Of a stretch of 7,378 bases of DNA, positions 1 to 5,810 are shown one piece after another. The position numbers and the translations under genes are program-made. Numbering within the stretch: the first letter of the stretch is position 1; every line of letters begins with the position of its first letter. Source of the DNA: Phenylobacterium sp. (GTDB lineage: Bacteria > Pseudomonadota > Alphaproteobacteria > Caulobacterales > Caulobacteraceae); the NCBI GenBank assembly GCA_025350885.1, contig JANXXA010000230.1, forward strand, positions 1-7,378. The letters run 5' to 3'. Under the pieces are notes generated by a model. The model ran no database searches and was not told the origin of the DNA. It saw only the letters and a list, made by a program, of their open reading frames with translations.

Positions 1-958
1 GATGGGTCACCGCCGAGGCGATCTCCCGGAACACCTCGAGCGCTACTCCGAGTTCGGGGCGATGGCTGCGGTGGTGATGTTCGTCTGCATCCTGGCCTCC
101 AGCGTGGCCACACACAGCCGCATCCCTTACCTGCACAAGCCGCCGGTGACCCGGGCGACGCCGATCGAGGTGTTCCGGGAGATCGCCTCGGCGGTGACCC
201 ATCCCGGCCTGATGGTGGTGATGGCCGCCAACCTGCTGGGCGGCACCGGGGTCGGCGTGACCTCGGCGCTTTCAAACTATTTCTACCTGCATCTGTGGGG
301 GCTGAAGTCGCAGGCGATCGGCCCCCTGGCCTCGGGCGGCCTGCTGGCCTCGATCATCGGGATCGTCCTGGCTCCGCTGATTTCCCGAAAATTCGGCAAA
401 AAGCGCGCGATGCTGGGCCTGCTGAGCGTCTCGGTGTTCACCTCGATGATCCCCACCGGCGGCTGGCTGCTGGGCCTGATCCCGGCGGACGGCTCGGCTC
501 TGATCTACGGCCTGCTGTTCACTGACGTCCTGGTCAGCGCGGCGCTCGGGCTGATGGGGCTGGTGATCCTAACTTCCATGGTGGCCGACGTCGCCGACGA
601 CCATTCGGTGCGGCGTGGCGCGCGTTCCGAGGCGCTGCTGTTCGCGGCCAACGGGCTGGTTCCCAAGTTCACCCTGGGGTTCGGAGCCTTCGTCGGCGGC
701 GCGTTGATCACCTATGTCAAATTTCCCACCCACGCCCTGCAGGGGACGGTCGATCCGGCTATCGTGCGTCACCTGGCGGAGCTCTATCTGCCGTGCGTGG
801 CGATCTTCAACGGCGGCTCGGTGCTGGCGCTAAGCTTCTACAAACTCGACCGGGCGACGCAGGCGCGCAATCTGGAGCGGCTGGCCGAGGCCGCGGCCCT
901 GGCCGACCAGGCGCAGGTCTCCGTCGGAACGACCCCGGCGCCGCAACAGCTGAGCTAG
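1..958 (+). CDS. GPH-family MFS transporter, C-terminal part (5' end outside window)
   Basis: Inner-membrane secondary transporter of the major facilitator superfamily, GPH (glycoside-pentoside-hexuronide:cation symporter) branch. About 318 residues are visible, in the reading frame starting at base 2 and ending at TAG 956-958. They line up with roughly residue 185 onward of the complete transporter immediately downstream: a helix, the short TH-x-x-IP-x-L cytoplasmic stretch, then the six C-terminal helices, ending in a charged, Ala/Glu-rich tail. The shared late motif TSM-[VI]-ADV followed by an R-x-E-x-LF-[FA]-AA segment is clear in both. An ATG occurs at base 2, but it falls inside the expected fold and family members are 450-500 residues, so I read this as a gene truncated by the window edge, not as a short protein. 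Substrate unknown. It is probably cotranscribed with the next gene, 21 bases away. The family call is good; sugar transport is inferred from the family only. Confidence 0.85.
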   Translation, partial: MGHRRGDLPEHLERYSEFGAMAAVVMFVCILASSVATHSRIPYLHKPPVTRATPIEVFREIASAVTHPGLMVVMAANLLGGTGVGVTSALSNYFYLHLWGLKSQAIGPLASGGLLASIIGIVLAPLISRKFGKKRAMLGLLSVSVFTSMIPTGGWLLGLIPADGSALIYGLLFTDVLVSAALGLMGLVILTSMVADVADDHSVRRGARSEALLFAANGLVPKFTLGFGAFVGGALITYVKFPTHALQGTVDPAIVRHLAELYLPCVAIFNGGSVLALSFYKLDRATQARNLERLAEAAALADQAQVSVGTTPAPQQLS

Positions 959-979
959 ACGTAAGACCGGAGAACCAGG

Positions 980-2467
980 ATGTCCCCGCAGGCCGCTATC
1001 CACCCGGGCGTTCGGCGCCTGGGGCTGCCGACCCGGTTCTTCTATGGCTTCGGCTCCGTGGCCTTCGGGGTCAAGGACAACGGCTTTTCCTACTTCCTGG
1101 CGTTTTTCTACACGCAGGTGGTCGGCCTGCCCGCCGCCACGGTGGGGCTGGCGATCATGTTCGCCCTGGTCATCGACGCCTTCATCGACCCGGTGATCGG
1201 CCAACTGTCGGACAACACCCGATCGCGGTGGGGCCGGCGGCACCCCTTCATGTATGTCTCCGCCCTGCCGGTGGCGGCCTCTTACCTGCTGCTCTGGAAC
1301 CCGCCGAAGGGCTGGGAGCAGGGGGCGCTGGTCGCCTATCTGGTCTCCACCGCGGTGCTGATCCGCAGCTTTATCAGCTGCTACGAGATCCCCTCCTCGG
1401 CGCTCGCGGCCGAACTCACCACCGATTACGACGAGCGCACGCGGCTCCTGTCGTGGCGCTTTCTGTTCGGCTGGGTGGGCGGGCTGGCGATGTACGGACT
1501 GGCGCTGGCGGTTTTCCTGCGGCCCGATGCGGCCCATCCGGTCGGCCAGCTCAATCCGGCCGGCTATGCGCACTATGGTCTGTTTGCCGCCGGCCTGATG
1601 ATGGTCGCCATCCTGACCACCTCGATCGGCACCCACAAAGAGATCCCCAACCTGCGGGCGCCGCCGCACGCCCGGGTAAGCCTGGGCCAACTGGCCGGAG
1701 AAATGGTCGCCACCCTGGCCAACCGCCCGTTCCTGATGATCCTGACCTCGAGCTTCTTCTACGCCATGGGCGTCGGGCTGGGGTTCTCGATCAACCTCTA
1801 TTTCTCGACCTATTTCTGGGAATTCTCCTCCGGCCAGATCGCCGGCTTCACCTTCTCCAGCCTGGCTGCCGCGGTGCTGGCCTTCTCGATCGCGCCGCGC
1901 ATCGCTCAGAGGTTCGTCAAGAAGCCGGCGGCGATGATCCTGATCCCGATGGGCCTGGCGATCTCGGTCGCCCCGATCATCCTGCGCCTGATGGGAGCCT
2001 TCCCGCCGAATGGCGCGGCGGTGCTTTATCCGGCGATCTTCATCACCAACATCTTCGGCGTCGGACTGGGGATCGTCGGCTCGATCCTGTTCACCTCGAT
2101 GATCGCCGATGTGGTCGAGGACTCCGAGCTCAAGACCGGTCGGCGGCAGGAGGGCCTGTTCTTCGCCGCCGCCGCCTTCATCAACAAGGCGGTCTCGGGG
2201 ATGGGCATCTTCACCTCGGGCATGATCATCGCCGCCATTCACTTCCCGCACGGCGTCAAGCCCGGCGACGTCGCGCCGCAGATCGTCCGCAATCTGGGCC
2301 TGACCTATGTGCCGGTGCAGATGGTGCTCTACGGCGTCACCGTGCTCCTGCTGGTCGGCTATCGGATCAGCCGCAAGACCCACGCCGAGACCCTGCGCAA
2401 ACTTGCGGCCGCGGCCGACTTGGTGGCCGAGGGCGAGCCCGCCGCTTCGACGGACCGGCTGGGCTGA
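980..2467 (+). CDS. GPH-family MFS transporter (MelB-like sugar:cation symporter)
   Basis: Complete 495-residue inner-membrane transporter with about twelve hydrophobic helices. The GPH signature is plain: residues 66-89 read D-x3-DP-x2-G-x2-SD-x-T-x-SR-x-GRRHP, spanning helix 2 and the following cytoplasmic loop. D66 and D70 have the four-residue spacing of the MelB cation-site aspartates (D55/D59). A helix-4 acidic residue, E136 in the YEIP segment, sits where MelB has D124. The ELT-x-DY-DERT-x-L loop follows (about 145-155). The late motif TSMIADVVEDSE and the GRRQEGLFFAA segment are also typical. The ATG at 980 has a good ribosome-binding site, GGAGA at 969-973, six bases upstream. The gene follows a paralogous transporter by 21 bases and likely shares its transcript. 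Its TGA lies in a hairpin shared with the convergent regulator gene. The transported substrate and coupling ion cannot be deduced, and nothing visible ties it to glyoxylate metabolism except proximity. Confidence 0.9.
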   Translation: MSPQAAIHPGVRRLGLPTRFFYGFGSVAFGVKDNGFSYFLAFFYTQVVGLPAATVGLAIMFALVIDAFIDPVIGQLSDNTRSRWGRRHPFMYVSALPVAASYLLLWNPPKGWEQGALVAYLVSTAVLIRSFISCYEIPSSALAAELTTDYDERTRLLSWRFLFGWVGGLAMYGLALAVFLRPDAAHPVGQLNPAGYAHYGLFAAGLMMVAILTTSIGTHKEIPNLRAPPHARVSLGQLAGEMVATLANRPFLMILTSSFFYAMGVGLGFSINLYFSTYFWEFSSGQIAGFTFSSLAAAVLAFSIAPRIAQRFVKKPAAMILIPMGLAISVAPIILRLMGAFPPNGAAVLYPAIFITNIFGVGLGIVGSILFTSMIADVVEDSELKTGRRQEGLFFAAAAFINKAVSGMGIFTSGMIIAAIHFPHGVKPGDVAPQIVRNLGLTYVPVQMVLYGVTVLLLVGYRISRKTHAETLRKLAAAADLVAEGEPAASTDRLG

Positions 2468-2478
2468 CCGGGGTCAGC
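2463..2478. terminator. Perfect hairpin holding both convergent stop codons (possible bidirectional terminator)
   Basis: GCTGACC (2463-2469) is exactly complementary to GGTCAGC (2472-2478), giving a 6-7 bp stem with a 2-4 base loop. It sits in the convergent junction between the transporter and the regulator. The transporter's TGA (2465-2467) is in the left arm and the regulator's stop (TCA on +, 2474-2476) is in the right arm. There is no run of T on either side, so it is not a canonical intrinsic terminator. A role in ending or stabilising both transcripts is inferred from position and symmetry. Confidence 0.4.
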
Positions 2479-3895
2479 GGTCCGAGAAGCCGAACGGCAG
2501 GCTGGTGCGGCGGATGTCGTCGGGCAGGATCTGGCGGCCGATCGGCGGCTCCGAACGCGCCGCGCATTCGGTGCGCTGGCACAGTCGGCAGGTGATGCCG
2601 ATCGGCGTCGGGGCCTGCGCCCCCGGATCGGCCTGGGCCTGGGTGTAGATCAGCCGCCCGGCGTGTTCGGCCGCGCAGCCGAGCGCGATGGCGCGTTCGA
2701 CCCGCGTCGCCCCGAAGCCGCCGCCGCCGGCGGTGACGGTGCGGGCGATGGAGAAGAACCTTTGGCCGTCGGGCAGCTCCAGCCATTGGGTGACGATCTG
2801 GCGCGGCGTGCGGAACGCGTGGTGCAGCGACCACAGGGGACAGCCGCCGCCATGCCGGGCGAAGGGAAAGCCGGCGCCGTCCAGCCGCTTGGAGACGTTG
2901 CCGGCGGGATCGACGCGGATGAAGAAAAACGGCACCCGCTCCTGGCCGGGTTTCTGCAGCGTGGTCAGCCGGTGGGCGGTCTGTTCGAAGCTGGCCCCGA
3001 ACTGGCGGGCCAGGGCCTCGACATCGTAGTGGCGCGCCTCGACCGCGCGGGCGAAGGCGGCATAGGGCATCAGCAGCGCCGCGGCCGCATAGCTGGCCAG
3101 CGCGCGCCGGGTCAGTCGCTCGCCGCTCTCGCTGGCGAACCCGCCGTCGCCCAGCGTGGCATCGATCTCGCCGCCGAGTTCCAGATAGGCCAATTGCAGG
3201 GCCAGCTGGAACGCCTGGCTCGCGCCGTCCAGCCCGTCGTCCAAAAGCACCTCGCGGCGGTGCCGGTCGAGCCGGCGCGTGGAGCCGACCATGACGCTCG
3301 ACGGCAGGCGCCGCACCTTCAGGCCATGGCGGACCTTGAGGTAGCCGACCAGATTGTCATGGCTGGCGACCGCCTGGGCCAGGCGCTCGGCGACCTCGTC
3401 CAGGGCCGGGAAACAATTGCGCCGCGCGGCCAGGAAGCGGCGGGATTCCGCGACCGGGTCAGAGGCCTCCGACGCCCCGTCGCCGCCGGCCGCGCGGGAT
3501 TCCGCGCCCCGGTCGGCCAGCGCCAGCTGCTCTTCCTGATAGGTGGTGTAGAGCCGCAGTAGGGCCTCGGTGACGCCAGGAAAATTGGCGGCGACCTCGG
3601 CGATCTCCAGCGACGCGCGATCAATGCCGGCGAACAAGGGGTCCTTCAGGACAGCCTGCAGGCGCGCGGCCTCCTCGGCGCCGCCGTCGCCGGCCAGGGC
3701 CGCCATATCGACCTTGTAGGTCTGGGCCAGTCGGACCAGCAGGTCGGCCGTGAGCGGGCGGTTGTTGCGTTCCAGCAGCGCGATGTAGGAGGCCGAGACC
3801 TCCAGGTCGGCGGCCATGTCGGCCTGGGTCAGGCCCAGGTCGCGGCGAAGCCTCCTTAACCTCGGTCCGATATAGAGGCGGCGGTCGGAGGCCAT
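2474..3895 (-). CDS. ScfR/RamB-type short-chain acyl-CoA-responsive transcriptional regulator
   Basis: Cytoplasmic DNA-binding regulator, 473 residues from the chosen ATG. In order: an XRE-type helix-turn-helix at about 8-62 (GPRLRRLR, then GLTQ, then SYIALLERNNRPL); a linker; an M78/ImmA-like domain at about 155-310, ending in a YD-x-E-x-LA-x2-FG-x-SFE and HRLTTLQKPG block; and a C-terminal DUF2083-like domain from about 320, with CPLW, LGC and a C-x2-C-x4-C cluster (C436, C439, C444). This is the layout of ScfR proteins such as RamB and PccR, which sense short-chain acyl-CoA status and control acetate or propionate genes. The helix where peptidases carry HExxH reads FQLALQLAYLE (about 229-239), so no zinc protease activity is expected. 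An in-frame GTG at 3925 would add ten residues, but it touches the operator repeat and lacks a Shine-Dalgarno. ATG 3895 begins just before the conserved domain, although its own ribosome-binding site is weak. Divergence from aceA makes the glyoxylate shunt the likely target, and autoregulation is plausible. Confidence 0.87.
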   Translation of the reverse strand: MASDRRLYIGPRLRRLRRDLGLTQADMAADLEVSASYIALLERNNRPLTADLLVRLAQTYKVDMAALAGDGGAEEAARLQAVLKDPLFAGIDRASLEIAEVAANFPGVTEALLRLYTTYQEEQLALADRGAESRAAGGDGASEASDPVAESRRFLAARRNCFPALDEVAERLAQAVASHDNLVGYLKVRHGLKVRRLPSSVMVGSTRRLDRHRREVLLDDGLDGASQAFQLALQLAYLELGGEIDATLGDGGFASESGERLTRRALASYAAAALLMPYAAFARAVEARHYDVEALARQFGASFEQTAHRLTTLQKPGQERVPFFFIRVDPAGNVSKRLDGAGFPFARHGGGCPLWSLHHAFRTPRQIVTQWLELPDGQRFFSIARTVTAGGGGFGATRVERAIALGCAAEHAGRLIYTQAQADPGAQAPTPIGITCRLCQRTECAARSEPPIGRQILPDDIRRTSLPFGFSDR

Positions 3896-3924
3896 GTCAG
3901 GCTCGGGCGCAGTTACGTTATCCA

Positions 3925-3963
3925 CTTTACAACATTACAAGCGAGTTTTGTAAAGTCTTACAA
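3925..3963. promoter_or_regulatory. Candidate ScfR operator and overlapping divergent promoters
   Basis: This AT-rich island in very GC-rich DNA lies between the divergent regulator and isocitrate lyase genes. It contains four copies of one hexamer: TTACAA at 3927-3932, 3935-3940 and 3958-3963, and its complement TTGTAA at 3948-3953. Two copies extend to a perfect 8-bp inverted repeat, CTTTACAA (3925-3932) and TTGTAAAG (3948-3955). TTGTAA-AGTC-TTACAA (3948-3963) is a second, tighter inverted repeat. The half-sites resemble the TTTGCAAA-like sequences bound by RamB/PccR proteins. The 8-bp arms also give TTTACA-N17-TGTAAA on both strands, which is plausible -35/-10 spacing for divergent transcription. 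The repeats are seen directly; binding and promoter activity are inferred. Confidence 0.55.
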
Positions 3964-4058
3964 CTGGACCCCGTGGCGACTCCCCTCCGGATGGGATCGC
4001 GCGCAGTGCAAGCATCACGTTTGGGGGCGCGCGCGCCGGCAGATCGCGGAAGAGGCAG

Positions 4059-5651
4059 ATGGCATATCAGGACCACATCATCGAGATGGGCCAGCTCATC
4101 AGGAGCAAGGCGGGCACGTGGGACGGCATCGACGCCGAGGCCGTCGCCCGGATGCGAGTGCAGAACCGCTTCAAGACCGGCCTGGAGATCGCCCGCTATA
4201 CCGCCGACATCATGCGCCGCGACATGGCCGCCTATGACGCCGATCCCGCCAACTACACCCAGTCGCTGGGCTGCTGGCACGGCTTCGTCGCCCAGCAGAA
4301 GATGATCTCCATCAAGAAGCATTTCGGCACGACGCAGGGGCGCTACATCTATCTGTCCGGTTGGATGGTGGCGGCGTTGCGCTCAGACTTCGGCCCGCTG
4401 CCCGACCAGTCGATGCACGAGAAGACCTCGGTTCCGGCGCTGATCGAGGAGATCTACACCTTCCTGAAGCAGGCCGACGCGCGCGAACTGGGCATGGTGT
4501 TCCGCGACCTCGACGCGGCGCGCGCCGCCGGCGACAAGGCCCGCGAGCAGACGCTGCTCGACGCCATCGACGGCTTCGAGACCCATGTCGTGCCGATCAT
4601 CGCCGACATCGACGCCGGGTTCGGCAATGCCGAGGCCACCTATCTGCTGGCCAAGAAGATGATCGAGGCCGGCGCCTGCGCCCTGCAGATCGAAAACCAG
4701 GTCTCCGACGAAAAGCAGTGCGGCCACCAGGACGGCAAGGTCACGGTGCCGCACGAGGACTTCCTGGCCAAGGTCCGCGCCTGCCGCTACGCCTTCCTGG
4801 AACTGGGCATCGACAATGGCATCGTCGTCACCCGCACCGACAGCCTGGGCGCGGGTCTCACCAAGCAGATCGCCGTCAGCCATGCGCCCGGCGACCTGGG
4901 CGACCAGTACAACAGCTTCCTCGATTGCGAGGAGATCTCGCCGGCCGACATGAAGAACGGCGATGTGGTGCTGAACCGCGGCGGCAAGCTGCTGCGACCC
5001 AAGCGCCTGCCGTCGAACCTGTTCCAGTTTCGCGCCGGCACCGGCGAGGACCGCTGCGTTCTGGACTCCATCACCTCGCTGCAGAACGGCGCGGACCTGT
5101 TGTGGATCGAGACCGAAAAGCCGCACATCGCTCAGATCGCCGGCATGGTCGACCGCATCCGCGAAGTCGTCCCCAACGCCAAGCTCGCCTACAACAATTC
5201 GCCGTCGTTCAACTGGACGCTGAACTTCCGTCAGCAGGTGTTCGACGCCATGCTGGCGGCCGGCAAGGACGTCTCGGCCTACGACCGCGAGAAGCTGATG
5301 AGCGTCGACTACGACACCACCGCGCTGGCCATCGAGGCCGATGAGAAGATCCGCACCTTCCAGGCGGACGCCGCCAAGCGGGCCGGCATCTTCCACCACC
5401 TGATCACGCTGCCGACCTATCACACCGCGGCGCTCAGCACCGACAACCTGGCCCGTGACTATTTCGGCAGCCAGGGCATGCTGGGCTACGTCGCCGGCGT
5501 GCAGCGCAAGGAGATCCGCGAGGGCATCGCCTGCGTGCGGCATCAGAACATGTCGGGCTCCGACGTCGGCGACGACCACAAGGAATATTTCGCCGGCGAA
5601 GCCGCCCTGAAAGCCGGCGGCGTGCACAACACCATGGGCCAGTTCGCGTAA
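4059..5651 (+). CDS. aceA: Isocitrate lyase (glyoxylate shunt)
   Basis: Cytoplasmic enzyme cleaving isocitrate to glyoxylate and succinate, the first committed step of the glyoxylate bypass. The 530-residue product is complete. The active-site signature is K219-Q-C221-G-H223, with C221 the catalytic cysteine; the enteric form reads KKCGH. Other landmarks are SGWMVAA (from S100), ADIDAGFG (182-189, with metal-binding D183), the WIETEKP strand, and NNSPSFNW (379-386) holding the two substrate-binding serines S381 and S383. It is about 100 residues longer than the ~430-residue E. coli type and matches the longer Pseudomonas-like subgroup in both length and the KQCGH motif. The start at 4059 is supported by GGAAGAGG at 4048-4055. 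The gene is divergent from the ScfR regulator, with about 160 bases holding candidate operators, and is followed after 159 bases by malate synthase G, the next enzyme. No sign of damage or transfer. Confidence 0.97.
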   Translation: MAYQDHIIEMGQLIRSKAGTWDGIDAEAVARMRVQNRFKTGLEIARYTADIMRRDMAAYDADPANYTQSLGCWHGFVAQQKMISIKKHFGTTQGRYIYLSGWMVAALRSDFGPLPDQSMHEKTSVPALIEEIYTFLKQADARELGMVFRDLDAARAAGDKAREQTLLDAIDGFETHVVPIIADIDAGFGNAEATYLLAKKMIEAGACALQIENQVSDEKQCGHQDGKVTVPHEDFLAKVRACRYAFLELGIDNGIVVTRTDSLGAGLTKQIAVSHAPGDLGDQYNSFLDCEEISPADMKNGDVVLNRGGKLLRPKRLPSNLFQFRAGTGEDRCVLDSITSLQNGADLLWIETEKPHIAQIAGMVDRIREVVPNAKLAYNNSPSFNWTLNFRQQVFDAMLAAGKDVSAYDREKLMSVDYDTTALAIEADEKIRTFQADAAKRAGIFHHLITLPTYHTAALSTDNLARDYFGSQGMLGYVAGVQRKEIREGIACVRHQNMSGSDVGDDHKEYFAGEAALKAGGVHNTMGQFA

Positions 5652-5652
5652 A

Positions 5653-5708
5653 TTCCTCCTGCCCCTCCCCCTCAACGGGGAGGGGCGGGGGTGGCGAAGG
5701 TGACGCAG
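5653..5708 (+). repeat. GC-rich palindromic intergenic repeat, left unit of an inverted pair
   Basis: This segment begins two bases after the aceA stop. It consists of a C-rich lead, a perfect hairpin (5661-5686) and a GGGGTGGCGAA tail ending in GCAG. The tail GGGGTGGCGAA (5688-5698) matches TTCACCACCCC (5752-5762) in inverted orientation at 10 of 11 bases. The head-plus-tail arrangement recurs in reverse at 5747-5790, so the gap looks like two copies of a REP-like element facing each other. Family membership is inferred; no element name is assigned. Confidence 0.45.
5661..5686 (+). terminator. Strong GC hairpin after aceA (possible terminator or attenuator)
   Basis: GCCCCTCCCC (5661-5670) pairs perfectly with GGGGAGGGGC (5677-5686) around the six-base loop CTCAAC, a ten-base-pair stem made almost wholly of G:C. 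It starts ten bases after the aceA stop. The sequence after it is G-rich, not T-rich, so it is not a textbook intrinsic terminator. It could end or pause transcription, protect the aceA mRNA 3' end and lower glcB expression relative to aceA, or simply be the head of the repeat element it belongs to. Confidence 0.45.
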
Positions 5709-5746
5709 ATGCACCGGTCGGCGACGACCTTGACCTTCCCCTGACA

Positions 5747-5790
5747 CTGCGTTCACCACCCCTGAACCTTCCTCCATGGAAGAGGAGGGC
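5747..5790 (-). repeat. GC-rich palindromic intergenic repeat, right unit of the inverted pair
   Basis: Read on the minus strand, this segment has a CCCTCCTCTTCC lead, an imperfect hairpin centred on the palindrome TCCATGGA (5773-5780), then AGGGGTGGTGA and ACGCAG. It parallels the left unit at 5653-5708 in the order of parts and in the GGGGTGG and ACGCAG blocks, but its hairpin stem differs and a few bases are missing from the tail. The two units flank 38 bases (5709-5746) in which I recognise nothing. It lies just upstream of the glcB ribosome-binding site, so it is part of the glcB leader if the genes are cotranscribed. Confidence 0.4.
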
Positions 5791-5810
5791 TCGTCTGTCA
5801 GGACCCCTTC

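Noticed and set aside
830..2383. Long open frames opposite and alongside the second transporter (minus 830-2383 and plus 793-2595).
   Set aside because: Their products are Arg/Gly/Asp/Pro-rich and low in complexity, while the overlapping frame at 980-2467 encodes a clean twelve-helix GPH transporter.
2663..3562. Plus-strand open frame of 299 codons opposite the regulator.
   Set aside because: It is antisense to a regulator with conserved domains throughout; its product is repetitive Gly/Ala/Gln-rich sequence without a fold signature.
4026..4037. GGCGCGCGCGCC, a 12-base perfect palindrome in the aceA leader.
   Set aside because: Alternating GC runs are frequent in such GC-rich DNA, and there is no second copy or partner site nearby.
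3927..4322. Minus-strand open frame of 131 codons covering the operator region and the start of aceA.
   Set aside because: It reads through the AT-rich operator and the reverse of aceA, with no domain and no ribosome-binding site; judged a chance frame.
5776..5778. ATG upstream of glcB preceded by a pyrimidine-rich stretch, as a possible start of a 136-codon gene.
   Set aside because: The frame overlaps glcB out of phase, its product is Arg/Ser/Pro-rich, and the ATG lies within the palindrome TCCATGGA of the repeat unit.
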